In this document: piece by piece, positions 9,207-18,285 of the stretch
How positions within the stretch are numbered: position 1 is the first letter of the stretch
Layout of the letters: each line of letters begins with the position of its first letter
Origin: JACRAR01 sp041674385
Lineage (GTDB): Bacteria > Pseudomonadota > Gammaproteobacteria > Burkholderiales > Rhodocyclaceae
Reading direction: 5' to 3'
NCBI GenBank assembly: GCA_041674385.1
Contig: JBAYVU010000015.1
Span: forward strand, 1-64,000
Length of the DNA stretch: 64,000 bases
Made by a program: the position numbers and the translations under genes
Notes under the pieces: model-generated
Told to the model about the DNA's origin: nothing
Seen by the model: only the letters and a program-made list of their open reading frames with translations
The model's database searches: none

Positions 9207-9497
9207 CTAGTTTCGCCTGTCGCGATCGACGGGGGGGATATAGCTGGCCTTGCATTCCTCGAAACCGTCATACCAACCGTTGGTGTAAAGTTTGTCCGAG
9301 GCGATGCGGCCGGCGTCTTTTTTGTACTTGGTGCTGGAATGCACGATGTCGGCCTGGCCCGACTGACATCCGTCGGCATACCCATCCTGATATGCCGGCG
9401 GCCGGTTGCGCGTTCTGTCCCGTATCAGATGGTCTGACGACGAGGCGCATCCGACCATCATTGCGGCCACCACCAACATGCCATATCTGTTTTTCAT
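9207..9497 (-). CDS. small putative lipoprotein, unknown function
   Basis: The 96-residue product has a basic start (MKNR), a hydrophobic stretch and the lipobox MVGC at about residue 17, so it is probably a lipoprotein. The mature part is charged and glycine/tyrosine-rich with repeated G-Y/W-x-D-G motifs (QDGYADGCQSGQAD, TNGWYDGFEECK) and two or three cysteines. Such G-Y-x-D-G pairs resemble glycine-zipper or metal-ligand loops, but no family is recognised. GGGAGAG precedes the ATG. Confidence 0.65.
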   Translation of the reverse strand: MKNRYGMLVVAAMMVGCASSSDHLIRDRTRNRPPAYQDGYADGCQSGQADIVHSSTKYKKDAGRIASDKLYTNGWYDGFEECKASYIPPVDRDRRN

Positions 9498-9525
9498 ATG
9501 CTGCTCTCCCTACTGAAATAGGCTC

Positions 9526-10470
9526 TTACAGCCCCGGATCCTCGCCGCCGCCGCGCAAGCTTGCTTCGATCGCCTTGCGCGTCAAATGCGGCGCGAACAG
9601 CTCGATAAATACGTAGGCATAACCGCGCAGCCAGGCGTCCTTGCGGACGCCGATGCGTGTCGTGCTCGATTCGAACAGATGGGTGGCGTCGAGTTTGCGC
9701 AGCCCCTTGTCGCGCTCCGGATCGAATGCCATCGCGGCCATCAAGCCGACGCCGAGGCCCAGCGCGACATAGGTCTTGATGATGTCGGCATCGATGGCGG
9801 TGAGCACGACATTCGGCTGGAGATTGCGCACCGCGAAGGCTTGGTTGATTTTGTTGCGGCCGGCGAAGGCCGAGTCATAGGTGACCAGCGGGTAGCGGGC
9901 GATGGCTTCCAAGGTCAGCAGCGATTCCTTCAGGATCGGGTGACGCGGCGGCGCCACCACGCAGTGGTTCCACTGGTAGCAAGGCATCGTTACGAGCTTG
10001 TCCGGATACTGGTCGATCGACTCGGTGGCGATGGCGATGTCGGATTTTCCGGCGATCACCCATTCGCAGATCTGGGTCGGGCTGCCCTGGTGCAGTTCCA
10101 GGCGCACCTTGGGGTAGCGCGCCATGAAGGCTTTCACCGCCTGCGGCAGCGCGTAGCGGGCCTGGGTATGGGTGGTGGCGATGGAGAGGCTGCCGGCGGT
10201 TTCGTTGCTGAATTCGTCGCCGACCTGCTTGAGGTTGGCCAGTTCGCGCAGCGCGCGCTCGGCGATGGCGAGGATTTGCCGGCCCGGATCGGTGATGCCG
10301 GTCAGCCGCTTGCCGTGCCTGACGAAAATGTCGACGCCGATTTCCTCCTCGAACAGCCGGATCTGCTTGGAAACGCCGGGCTGCGAGGTATACAGCGCCG
10401 TTGCGGCCTCGGAGATGTTGAGGTTCTGCCTGGCGACTTCATACACGTAGCGCAGTTGCTGGATGTTCAT
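9526..10470 (-). CDS. cysB: LysR-family regulator CysB
   Basis: The 314-residue product has the CysB-type N-terminal winged helix (MNIQQLRYVYEVARQNLNIS, then SQPGVSKQI recognition helix) and the ligand-binding domain with TTHTQARYALP, typical of CysB and Cbl. CysB activates sulfur-assimilation genes when N-acetylserine accumulates and sulfide is low. Here it is divergent from cysI with a 122-bp shared intergenic region, so it very likely controls that operon and itself. Identification is strong at family level; Cbl and CysB are close, but the operon context favours CysB. Confidence 0.94.
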   Translation of the reverse strand: MNIQQLRYVYEVARQNLNISEAATALYTSQPGVSKQIRLFEEEIGVDIFVRHGKRLTGITDPGRQILAIAERALRELANLKQVGDEFSNETAGSLSIATTHTQARYALPQAVKAFMARYPKVRLELHQGSPTQICEWVIAGKSDIAIATESIDQYPDKLVTMPCYQWNHCVVAPPRHPILKESLLTLEAIARYPLVTYDSAFAGRNKINQAFAVRNLQPNVVLTAIDADIIKTYVALGLGVGLMAAMAFDPERDKGLRKLDATHLFESSTTRIGVRKDAWLRGYAYVFIELFAPHLTRKAIEASLRGGGEDPGL

Positions 10471-10592
10471 GGAGATGAGTATGGGCTTTGTCCATATGTC
10501 TTTTCGTTATTTGTATTAAACAACAAAGTATTTTGTTCGTCTATAGCAAATCGCTACGATGCACGGCAACCCACCACCTTTCGAGAACCCGC
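10471..10592. promoter_or_regulatory. divergent cysB-cysI promoter region
   Basis: This 122-bp AT-rich stretch separates cysB from cysI and is the only place for both promoters. It is rich in runs such as ATTTGTATTAAAC and AAGTATTTTG, compatible with CysB binding, which has no simple palindrome. I cannot fix a -10/-35 pair with confidence. Confidence 0.5.
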
Positions 10593-12284
10593 ATGTACCA
10601 ATACAACGATATCGACCGCCGCCTGGTGCATGAACGCGTGGCCCAGTTTCGCGACCAAACCCGTCGCCATCTCGCCGGCGAGCTGAGCGTCGATGCTTTC
10701 CGCCCGCTGCGCTTGCAGAACGGCCTGTATGTCGAACGCCATGGGCCGATGATCCGCCTGGCGATTCCTTACGGCCAACTTTCCAGCAGGCAGTTGCGCA
10801 CGCTGGCCAGCGTCACCCGCCGCTACGACAAAGGTATAGGCCATTTCACCACGCGCCAGAACCTCCAGCTGAATTGGGTCAAAATGGCCGATGCGCCGGA
10901 TATCCTCGCCGAACTGGCCGAGGCCGATCTGCACGCGATCCAGACTTCGGGCAACTGCATCCGCAACACCACGACCGATCCGCTCGCCGGCGTGGCGCTG
11001 CGGGAAGTATCCGATCCGCGTCCCTGGGCCGAAATTCTGCGCCAGTGGTCCACTTTCCACCCGGAGTTCGCCTATCTGCCGCGCAAGTTCAAGGTCGCCA
11101 TCAGCGGCGGCCCGGACGATGCTGCGAACGTGCGCATCCACGACCTGGGTTTTCAGCTGGTGCGGAATGCCGCAAACGAACTCGGCTTTCGCGTCTGGGT
11201 CGGTGGCGGACTCGGCCGCACGCCGATCCTGGCCAAGGTGTTGCGCGAGTTCCTGCCGTGGCAGCATCTGTTGAGCTATGCCGAAGCTGTCCTGCGGGTG
11301 TACAACCTGCATGGCCGGCGCGACAAACTCCATAAGGCGCGCATCAAGATCCTGGTGCAGGCACTCGGCATAACGGAATTCGCGCGCCAGGTCGAAGCCG
11401 AATGGACTCACCTCAAGGACGGTCCCGCAACCCTGACCGAAGCGGAAGCGGAGCGCGTGGCGGGGCATTTCGCGGCACCCGAATATGAGACGCTGCCGAA
11501 GCTCGACGCCGGTTTCGAGTCCGCCAAACGCCACGAGAGCGCATTCGCCACCTGGGTCGCACACAACGTGCATGAGCACCGCGTGCCGGGTTACGCCGCG
11601 GTGACGCTGTCGCTCAAAGCGGCAGGTCAGGCGCCGGGCGACGCCACGGCCGGACAGATGGAAGCCGTCGCCGATCTCGCCGAACGTTTCGGCCATGCCG
11701 AGATACGTACTACGGTGGCCCAGAACCTAGTGCTGCCGGATGTGAAAAAACGCGACCTGTACACGCTCTGGCAACAAGCGCGCGCTGCCGGTCTGGCGAC
11801 ACCCAACATCGGTCTGCTCAGCGACGTCGTCGCGTGTCCCGGCGGCGACTACTGCTCGCTCGCCAATGCCAGATCGCTGCCCTTGGCCCAGGCCATCCAA
11901 GACCGTTTCTCCGACCAGGAGCAACTCGCCGATATCGGCGAGCTCAAGCTGAATATTTCCGGCTGCATCAACGCCTGCGGCCATCACCATGTCGGCCACA
12001 TCGGCGTCCTCGGCGTCGACAAGAAAGGCCAGGAGTGCTTCCAGATCACGCTGGGCGGCGCCTGGGGAATCGAAGCCGCGCTCGGTGATGTGATCGGTCC
12101 CGCGGTGGATGCCGAGGAAGTGCCGCGAGTCATCGAGCGGCTCGTCGCCAACTACCGAATGTGCCGTCGCTCCCACGAACGCTTCATCGACACGTACCAG
12201 CGTATCGGCCCGGAAAGTTTCCGCGCCGCCGCTTACGAAAATATCTCAACTGAAGAATACGCAAAGGAAGTATCCAATGGCTAA
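10593..12284 (+). CDS. cysI: assimilatory sulfite (nitrite/sulfite) reductase hemoprotein CysI
   Basis: The 563-residue product contains the siroheme/[4Fe-4S] cysteine pairs (CPGGDYC and SGCINACGHHH), the anion-binding TSGNCIRNTTTD loop and the RYDKGIGHFTTRQNLQL segment of the nitrite/sulfite reductase ferredoxin-like domains. It reduces sulfite to sulfide using six electrons. Start ATG 10593 gives the usual short N-terminus; the reading frame is open for 35 codons upstream but encodes non-homologous residues. It overlaps DUF934 by 8 bp. No flavoprotein CysJ is nearby, so electrons probably come from ferredoxin or another carrier. Confidence 0.95.
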   Translation: MYQYNDIDRRLVHERVAQFRDQTRRHLAGELSVDAFRPLRLQNGLYVERHGPMIRLAIPYGQLSSRQLRTLASVTRRYDKGIGHFTTRQNLQLNWVKMADAPDILAELAEADLHAIQTSGNCIRNTTTDPLAGVALREVSDPRPWAEILRQWSTFHPEFAYLPRKFKVAISGGPDDAANVRIHDLGFQLVRNAANELGFRVWVGGGLGRTPILAKVLREFLPWQHLLSYAEAVLRVYNLHGRRDKLHKARIKILVQALGITEFARQVEAEWTHLKDGPATLTEAEAERVAGHFAAPEYETLPKLDAGFESAKRHESAFATWVAHNVHEHRVPGYAAVTLSLKAAGQAPGDATAGQMEAVADLAERFGHAEIRTTVAQNLVLPDVKKRDLYTLWQQARAAGLATPNIGLLSDVVACPGGDYCSLANARSLPLAQAIQDRFSDQEQLADIGELKLNISGCINACGHHHVGHIGVLGVDKKGQECFQITLGGAWGIEAALGDVIGPAVDAEEVPRVIERLVANYRMCRRSHERFIDTYQRIGPESFRAAAYENISTEEYAKEVSNG

Positions 12285-12795
12285 GCTGATCAAGAACCGC
12301 GACATCGTCGAAGACACCTGGAAGGTGCTGATCCTCGCCGCAAACGACACGCCGGAGACCGTCAAATTGCCGGTCGGCCCGCTCATCGTGCCGCTGCCTG
12401 TGTGGCAGGCGCGCAAGACCGAACTGATCCGACGCGAGTGGGAGCACGGCGATGCGCTCGGCGTCTGGCTCACGACGGAAGAGTCCCCGGCCGAACTCAT
12501 CGCCGACTTCGATGACCTCGCAGTCATCGCCGTGCAATTCCCGAAGTTTGCCGACGGCCGCGGCTATTCCACCGCCACGCTGCTGCGCACGCGTTACGGC
12601 TATACGGGCGAATTGCGCGCCATCGGCGACGTCGGCCGCGACCAGTTGCACTATCTGTCCCGCGTCGGTTTCAACGCCTTCGCCGCCAACGAGCCGGAAC
12701 TCGCTGTCGCCGGACTCGATGATTTCTCCGAGTCTTACCAGACTGCCGCCAACCAGCCGCTGCCGCTGTTCCGGCGAAGCGCTTTGACTGCCTGA
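12277..12795 (+). CDS. DUF934 family protein, sulfite-reductase-associated
   Basis: The 172-residue product matches the DUF934 family. The visible family core lies around AVQFPKFADGRGYSTATLLR, with LHYLSRVGFNAF nearer the C-terminus. This family is found next to cysI in beta- and gammaproteobacteria and may be an accessory of sulfite reduction; its reaction is unknown. The ATG at 12277 lies inside the end of cysI (8-bp overlap), with AAGGAAG seven bases upstream, so translation is probably coupled. cysH follows 10 bp later. Confidence 0.9.
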   Translation: MAKLIKNRDIVEDTWKVLILAANDTPETVKLPVGPLIVPLPVWQARKTELIRREWEHGDALGVWLTTEESPAELIADFDDLAVIAVQFPKFADGRGYSTATLLRTRYGYTGELRAIGDVGRDQLHYLSRVGFNAFAANEPELAVAGLDDFSESYQTAANQPLPLFRRSALTA

Positions 12796-12805
12796 AGGTG
12801 CCGAC

Positions 12806-13522
12806 ATGAGCATCCTTCTGGAAGACCCGGCGCTGATCAACAGCGTCTCGGCAAAGACCGTCCTGCTTCGTCGTCAGCTGGCGGAAATCGCCGCCGGTTT
12901 CGCCCCGGCGGTTTTCGCCAACAGCCTCGGCGCCGAGGACATGGTATTGACCGACCTCATCGTCAATGAGAAGTTCGATATTGAAATCTTCTCGCTCGAC
13001 ACCGGCCGGCTGCCGGCCGAGACCTACGAACTGATGGGGCGGCTGCGCCGCCATTACGGCCTGACGCTGAAGCTCTACTACCCGCGCCATGACCTCATCG
13101 AGGAATACACGCGCAGCCACGGCATCAACGGTTTCTACGAATCCGTGGAACTGCGCAAGGGCTGCTGCCATGTCCGCAAGGTCGAGCCGTTGCAGCGCGC
13201 GCTGGCCGGCAAAAAGGCCTGGATCACCGGGCTGCGCGCCGAACAGGCCGCCACCCGCGCCGGGTTGCCGCCGCAAGAGTTCGACAGCGCCAACCGGCTG
13301 GAGAAATTCAACCCGCTGGCCGATTGGACGGAACGTGAAGTCTGGACCTACATCCATGCCAACAATGTGCCCTACAACGCGTTGCACGCGCAGAATTATC
13401 CGAGCATCGGCTGTGCCCCATGCACCCGCGCCATCGCGCTGGGCGAGCATGTCAGGGCGGGACGCTGGTGGTGGGAGGACCCGACATCGAAGGAGTGCGG
13501 GCTGCACATCAAGCGCGCCTGA
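12806..13522 (+). CDS. cysH: assimilatory APS/PAPS reductase, iron-sulfur type
   Basis: The 238-residue PAPS-reductase-fold protein has the substrate loop NSLGAEDMVL and SLDTGRLPAETY. It also has two cysteine pairs, KGCCHVRKVEPL and GCAPC, plus ECGLH at the C-terminus. The two pairs are the hallmark of [4Fe-4S] adenylylsulfate (APS) reductases; the E. coli-type PAPS enzyme has only the last ECGLH cysteine. It therefore likely reduces APS directly to sulfite. This agrees with CysN lacking a CysC kinase and no cysC in the cluster. Confidence 0.94.
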   Translation: MSILLEDPALINSVSAKTVLLRRQLAEIAAGFAPAVFANSLGAEDMVLTDLIVNEKFDIEIFSLDTGRLPAETYELMGRLRRHYGLTLKLYYPRHDLIEEYTRSHGINGFYESVELRKGCCHVRKVEPLQRALAGKKAWITGLRAEQAATRAGLPPQEFDSANRLEKFNPLADWTEREVWTYIHANNVPYNALHAQNYPSIGCAPCTRAIALGEHVRAGRWWWEDPTSKECGLHIKRA

Positions 13523-13534
13523 AAATAAGCCATC

Positions 13535-14455
13535 ATGACGACATCACTGCTGACACGCCCCACGCTCGCCCACCTCGACTGGCTTGAAGCCGAAGCGATC
13601 CACATCCTGCGCGAGGTCGCGGGCCAGTGCGCCAATCCCGCGCTGCTGTTCTCCGGCGGCAAAGATTCGATCTGCCTGCTGCGGCTGGCGGAGAAAGCCT
13701 TTCGCCCCGGCCGTTTCCCCTTCCCGCTGCTGCATATCGATACCGGCCACAATTATTCCGAAGTCATCGCCTTTCGCGACTGGCGCGCAGCCGAACTCGG
13801 CGAACGCTTACTGGTGCGTTCGGTGGAAGACTCGATGCAGCGCGGCAGCGTGGTGCTGAAGTCGCCGGGCGAGTCGCGCAACAAGCACCAGTCGGTGACT
13901 CTGCTCGAAGCCATCGAGGAGTTCGCCTTCGACGCCTGCATCGGCGGCGCCCGCCGCGACGAAGAGAAAGCCCGCGCCAAGGAGCGCATTTTTTCCTTCC
14001 GCGACGAATTCGGCCAATGGGACCCGAAGAACCAGCGCCCGGAACTCTGGGACCTGTACAACGCCCGCAGCCACAAAGGCGAGAACATCCGGGTCTTCCC
14101 GATCTCCAACTGGACCGAGTTGGACGTGTGGCAATACATCCAGCGCGAAGAGCTCGAACTGCCTTCGATCTACTTCGCCCACCAGCGTTCTGTGGTGCGC
14201 CGGAAGGGCCTGCTGCAGCCGGTCACACCGCTGACACCGGCCAAGCCGGACGATGTCGTGGAGACGCTCAGGGTGCGCTTCCGCACCGTCGGCGACATCA
14301 CCTGCACCGCCCCGGTCGAGTCGGACGCCGACAGCGTGGCTGCCATCATCGCGGAAACCGCGACCACCACCATCACCGAGCGCGGCGCGACGCGTCTCGA
14401 TGACCAGACATCCGATGCCTCGATGGAGCAACGCAAGAAGGAGGGATACTTTTGA
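13535..14455 (+). CDS. cysD: sulfate adenylyltransferase subunit 2 CysD
   Basis: The 306-residue product has the ATP-pyrophosphatase PP-loop SGGKDSICLL near residue 48, the HIDTGHNYSEVI segment and the ARRDEEKARAKERIFSF signature of CysD. With CysN it forms ATP sulfurylase, making APS from ATP and sulfate. Its TGA overlaps the cysN start by one base (TGATG), implying coupled translation and equal subunit amounts. It starts 12 bp after cysH. Confidence 0.96.
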   Translation: MTTSLLTRPTLAHLDWLEAEAIHILREVAGQCANPALLFSGGKDSICLLRLAEKAFRPGRFPFPLLHIDTGHNYSEVIAFRDWRAAELGERLLVRSVEDSMQRGSVVLKSPGESRNKHQSVTLLEAIEEFAFDACIGGARRDEEKARAKERIFSFRDEFGQWDPKNQRPELWDLYNARSHKGENIRVFPISNWTELDVWQYIQREELELPSIYFAHQRSVVRRKGLLQPVTPLTPAKPDDVVETLRVRFRTVGDITCTAPVESDADSVAAIIAETATTTITERGATRLDDQTSDASMEQRKKEGYF

Positions 14456-15744
14456 TGAGCGCCCCAGAACATCTGCCCGAACTCGACCACGGCCTGCTGC
14501 GCTTCCTCACCTGCGGCAGCGTGGATGACGGCAAGAGCACGCTGATCGGTCGTCTGCTCTACGACACCAAGGCCATTCTGGCCGACACGCTGCACGCCAT
14601 CGGGCGCACCTCGCAGCAGCGCGGCCTGGAAGCGATCGATCTGTCGTTGCTCACCGACGGTTTGCAAGCCGAACGCGAGCAGGGTATCACCATTGATGTC
14701 GCCTACCGCTATTTCACCACCGGCACGCGCAAGTACATCATTGCCGACGCGCCGGGCCACGAGCAATACACGCGCAACATGGTGACGGCGGCCTCAACCG
14801 CCGACCTCGCGATCATTCTCGTCGATGCGCGCAAGGGCGTGCTGACCCAGACCCGGCGTCATTCGACCATCGCCAATCTGATGGGTATTCCGCACCTGCT
14901 GGTGGCGGTGAACAAGATGGACCTGGTCGGCTACCAACAGGAGGTTTTTCAGCGCATCCGGGCCGACTACCGCGACTTTGCGCGCCAGGTGGGGATTACC
15001 GAGGTCAGTTTCATCCCGATCTCGGCCTTGGCCGGCGACATGCTTGTGGAGCGTGGCGACAACCTCAGCTGGTATGCCGGCCCGACGCTGCTGGAAATCC
15101 TCGAATCGGTGCCCGGCGCAAATGCCAGCGTATTGAAACAGGATCAGCGTTTTCGCTTCCCCGTGCAGTACGTGTGCCGGCCACAGCAGTCGGACGATCC
15201 GGACTTGCACGATTACCGCGGCTTCATGGGGCGCATCGAATCCGGCGAGATTGCCATCGGCGACGAAGTCACGCACTTGCCGTCCCAGCTGAAAACGCGC
15301 ATCAGGGATATCCAGATCGGCGGGAAATCGCTGCCGTTGGCTTTTGCCGAGCAGTCGGTGACGCTGCTCTTGGCCGACGAGATCGACATTTCGCGCGGCG
15401 ACATGCTGGTCAACAGCGCTGCGTTGCCTGCCACGAGCCAGTCGATCCGCGCCAACCTCTGCTGGCTTTCCGAAACGCCGCTCGACCCCCAGCGCCGCTA
15501 CTTGGTGCGCCACACGACGCGGGAAGCCAAGGCCAAGCTGGCGAGCATCGAGAGCCGGCTGAATATCAACACGCTGGAACGCGAGGCTGCGACGGGGCTT
15601 GCCATGAATGACATCGCCCAGGTGACCTTCCGTCTGGCACAGCCGCTGTTTGCCGATACCTATGTCGAGAACCGCGTCACCGGCGCCTTTATCGTCATCG
15701 ACGAAACCACCAACAACACCGTCGGCGCCGGCATGATCGTTTGA
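14455..15744 (+). CDS. cysN: sulfate adenylyltransferase subunit 1 CysN (GTPase)
   Basis: The 429-residue GTPase has G1 GSVDDGKSTLIGRLL, a G3 DAPGHEQYTRNM and G4 NKMDL, followed by EF-Tu-like beta-barrel domains. GTP hydrolysis drives APS formation by CysD. The length shows no fused CysC (APS kinase) domain, unlike the CysNC bifunctional form. ATG 14455 is chosen because it overlaps the cysD stop; a TTG three bases upstream is in frame but unnecessary. The operon ends at the hairpin at 15750. Confidence 0.95.
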   Translation: MSAPEHLPELDHGLLRFLTCGSVDDGKSTLIGRLLYDTKAILADTLHAIGRTSQQRGLEAIDLSLLTDGLQAEREQGITIDVAYRYFTTGTRKYIIADAPGHEQYTRNMVTAASTADLAIILVDARKGVLTQTRRHSTIANLMGIPHLLVAVNKMDLVGYQQEVFQRIRADYRDFARQVGITEVSFIPISALAGDMLVERGDNLSWYAGPTLLEILESVPGANASVLKQDQRFRFPVQYVCRPQQSDDPDLHDYRGFMGRIESGEIAIGDEVTHLPSQLKTRIRDIQIGGKSLPLAFAEQSVTLLLADEIDISRGDMLVNSAALPATSQSIRANLCWLSETPLDPQRRYLVRHTTREAKAKLASIESRLNINTLEREAATGLAMNDIAQVTFRLAQPLFADTYVENRVTGAFIVIDETTNNTVGAGMIV

Positions 15745-15749
15745 TCCCG

Positions 15750-15786
15750 TGCTTGTCGAGACAGGCCGGGCCTGTCTCGACAAGCA
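15750..15786. terminator. perfect 17-bp hairpin between cysN and cysK
   Basis: TGCTTGTCGAGACAGGC (15750-15766) pairs perfectly with GCCTGTCTCGACAAGCA (15770-15786) across a CGG loop. It lies between the convergent cysN and cysK genes, 5 bp after cysN and 7 bp before the cysK stop codon. Its symmetry suits a bidirectional terminator, though no long T-run follows. Confidence 0.8.
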
Positions 15787-15793
15787 TTCGTCG

Positions 15794-16726
15794 TCAGACT
15801 TCCAGGTGTTGAAACAACGCCGTGGTCAGATAGCGTTCGCCGAACGAGGGGATGATCGCCACCACCAGCTTACCCCTGTTCTCCGGTCGTTTCGCCACTT
15901 CCAGCGCAGCCCAGACGGCGGCGCCGGAGGAGATGCCGACCAGCAGTCCCTCGTCGGTCGCCAGTTTGCGCGATGTGTTGAATGCGTCGTCGTTCTTGAC
16001 GCGGACGATTTCGTCGTAGATCTTGGTGTTCAGTATCGACGGCACGAAGCCGGCACCGATGCCCTGGATCGGGTGCGGTCCGCGCTGCCCGCCGGAAAGC
16101 ACGGGGCTGGCATCCGGCTCGACGGCGACGATGCGCACGCCCGGCTTGCGCGCCTTCAGTACCTCGCCGACACCGGTGAGGGTGCCGCCAGTGCCGACGC
16201 CGGCAACGAAAATATCGACCTTGCCGTCGGTATCGCGCCAGATTTCCTCGGCGGTGGTCTGGCGATGGATCTCCGGATTGGCCGGGTTGTCGAACTGCTG
16301 CGGAATGAAGTAGCGCGGATCCTTGGCGGCGAGTTCCTCGGCCTTCCTGATGGCGCCCGGCATGCCTTCCGGTCCCGGCGTCAGGATCAATTCGGCGCCA
16401 TAGGCCTTGAGGATCAGCTTGCGCTCCTTGCTCATGGTTTCCGGCATGACGAAGGCGGACCGATAGCCGCGTGCGGCAGCCACCATGGCCAGGCCGATGC
16501 CGGTATTGCCCGAGGTCGGTTCGAGGATGATGGTGTCGGGCTTGATCCTGCCGGCTTTCTCGGCGGCGTCGAGCATGGCGACGGCGATGCGGTCCTTGAC
16601 GCTGTGGGCCGGATTGAAGAACTCCAGCTTGAGTGCGATGGTGGCATCGATGCCGCTATTCACACGATTGAGACGAACCAGCGGGGTGTTGCCGATCAGT
16701 TCGGCGACGTTGTTGGCGATGCGCAT
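15794..16726 (-). CDS. cysK: cysteine synthase A (O-acetylserine sulfhydrylase)
   Basis: The 310-residue PLP enzyme has the lysine motif SVKDRIAVAM, the EPTSGNTGIGLA substrate loop, the GVGTGGTLTG phosphate cup and the PIQGIGAGFVP segment. It makes cysteine from O-acetylserine and sulfide. The length and these loops fit CysK rather than CysM, which has a modified region. It points toward the cys operon, completing the pathway from sulfate to cysteine, but has its own promoter. Confidence 0.95.
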   Translation of the reverse strand: MRIANNVAELIGNTPLVRLNRVNSGIDATIALKLEFFNPAHSVKDRIAVAMLDAAEKAGRIKPDTIILEPTSGNTGIGLAMVAAARGYRSAFVMPETMSKERKLILKAYGAELILTPGPEGMPGAIRKAEELAAKDPRYFIPQQFDNPANPEIHRQTTAEEIWRDTDGKVDIFVAGVGTGGTLTGVGEVLKARKPGVRIVAVEPDASPVLSGGQRGPHPIQGIGAGFVPSILNTKIYDEIVRVKNDDAFNTSRKLATDEGLLVGISSGAAVWAALEVAKRPENRGKLVVAIIPSFGERYLTTALFQHLEV

Positions 16727-16814
16727 AAGCCTGCTCCTGAAATCTGTGAGGTACCTTGAGTGATCGAAAAAGCGAAAACTATATCAGCATGCCAAATTCT
16801 TGGGTGTTGCCAAA

Positions 16815-16840
16815 GGAATATTTTCACATAACAATATTCC
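16815..16840. promoter_or_regulatory. inverted repeat upstream of cysK, possible operator
   Basis: GGAATATT (16815-16822) and AATATTCC (16833-16840) form a perfect 8-bp inverted repeat separated by 10 bp, in the AT-rich region about 90 bp upstream of cysK. It could bind a dimeric regulator such as a LysR-type protein. The remaining 150 bp to the stress-protein gene show nothing else clear. Confidence 0.4.
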
Positions 16841-17005
16841 GGCTGGACGTAAGTGCTTTTCATATCCAGAATGAATCTCGATATGAAGTTGGGCAAGCTG
16901 CTGAACCCGGATATCCGGGGCTACATGAAGACTGGAGAACTTGCCAATCTTTGTGTCAAGCCTGTTGGACAGGCTGAGCTTTAATGTGATGTGTTTGCGG
17001 AATGC

Positions 17006-17398
17006 TCAGCAAAGGGCCTTAACAGTCAATACGGGACATGGAATCGAAAGCAGTATTGCCTGAGCGACACTGCCAAGGAAGAGCTTCTCAACCGGCGAGC
17101 GTTTTCGCAGGCCGATAATGAGCATGGACGCCTTCAGCGAGTTAACTAATGTTTCAATTTCTTCGATGGGGCTATTCCCCCGGTTCAACTGCTTGAATTC
17201 GATCTGGATGCCAGAAGCCGCAAACTGCATCTCCATTTGCTTGACATCTTCCGGGGATACGAACTCATCAACCATCGTCGTGCCGGCGCTGACGTTGATC
17301 ACCAGAAGGTTTTCGTTGAAGCGTTTTGCCATTTCAATGCCTTTGTCAAGCGCTGCGCGGCCTTCGGGGCGTGGCACGTAAGCTACAAGTATGGTCAT
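17006..17398 (-). CDS. universal stress protein (UspA family)
   Basis: The 130-residue single Usp domain begins MTILVAYVPRPEGRAALDKG and has the ATP-binding signature near the C-terminus (GLRKRSPVEKLFLGSVAQAI, the G-x2-G-x9-GS type). It has a glycine-to-Arg/Lys-rich variation (GLRKRS) rather than GSRG, so nucleotide binding is likely but not certain. Start ATG 17396-17398 with AGGAAG upstream. The frame opens 11 codons earlier without a site. It stands alone. Confidence 0.85.
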   Translation of the reverse strand: MTILVAYVPRPEGRAALDKGIEMAKRFNENLLVINVSAGTTMVDEFVSPEDVKQMEMQFAASGIQIEFKQLNRGNSPIEEIETLVNSLKASMLIIGLRKRSPVEKLFLGSVAQAILLSIPCPVLTVKALC

Positions 17399-17535
17399 GA
17401 CTTTCTTCCTATTGCTGGATAAACGTTGCATGATGTTACCAGCATTGCCCGTGTTTTAGCGGGTTCATGTTTCACCCGATTGCTCCATGCAGGCAAGCTC
17501 GCCCAAGTTCAGCACAACCCGCTCGCGCTGCAGGC

Positions 17536-18285
17536 TCACAACGGTGGTGCCGTTCGCGGTTGCCGGCTAAGCGGCAGTTCGAGCTGGCAGCGGGCCAGCA
17601 GCTCGGCGTCGGCGAATATCTCCTCTGCCCTGCCATCGGCCTCGATCCTGCCCTCGTGCATCACCAGCACTCGCGAGCATAGATCGAGTACGAGGTCGAG
17701 GTCGTGAGTGGCGATGATCTTGGTGTGCGAAAAACCGCGCAACAGGTTGATCAAACGCCGGCGTGCCGCGGGATCGAGGCCGCTGCTGGGTTCATCCATG
17801 ACCAGAATCGACGGCGACATTGCCAGCACGCCGGCAATGGCCACTGCCCGCTTCTCGCCGCCGGAAAGCTGGTAGGGCGGCCGCATCGCAAGGTGGCCGG
17901 CGCCGACGATGTCGAGCGAAGCACGCACGCGTACGTCGATCTCGTCCGGCGGCAGGCCCATGTTCGCCGGGCCGAAGGCCACATCGTCGTACACGTTCGC
18001 CATGAAAAGCTGGTCGTCCGGATCCTGGAACAGCATGCCGATCGTGCGGCGAATCTGCGGCAGGGTTTCACTCACGAGCGGAAGGTCGCCGACGCGTACC
18101 GATCCGGCAGCCGGCTTGAGGAGACCGTTGAGATGCAGCAGCAAGGTCGACTTGCCGGCGCCGTTGCCGCCGATGATTGCCACCGATTCACCGTGTTCTA
18201 TGCGGAAACTCACGCCGTTCAAGGCCTGGTTGCCATCGGGATAGGCGTACATCAGCGACCGCGCTTCGACGAGGTGGTGGCTCAT
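17536..18285 (-). CDS. cbiO: energy-coupling factor Ni/Co transporter ATPase
   Basis: The 249-residue ABC ATPase has Walker A GGNGAGKSTLLLHL, the ECF-type Q-loop (MLFQDPDDQLF), signature LSGGEKRAVAIAGVL and Walker B ILVMDEPSSGLDP. The MLFQDPDDQLF Q-helix is diagnostic of ECF ATPases. Together with CbiQ and CbiM-like it powers uptake of cobalt or nickel. Its ATG overlaps the cbiQ stop (ATGA), showing operon order cbiM-cbiQ-cbiO. The metal cannot be told from sequence. Confidence 0.94.
   Translation of the reverse strand: MSHHLVEARSLMYAYPDGNQALNGVSFRIEHGESVAIIGGNGAGKSTLLLHLNGLLKPAAGSVRVGDLPLVSETLPQIRRTIGMLFQDPDDQLFMANVYDDVAFGPANMGLPPDEIDVRVRASLDIVGAGHLAMRPPYQLSGGEKRAVAIAGVLAMSPSILVMDEPSSGLDPAARRRLINLLRGFSHTKIIATHDLDLVLDLCSRVLVMHEGRIEADGRAEEIFADAELLARCQLELPLSRQPRTAPPL

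Noticed and set aside
16871..16984. 37-residue ORF upstream of the stress protein
   Set aside because: No ribosome binding site or family; too short to support.
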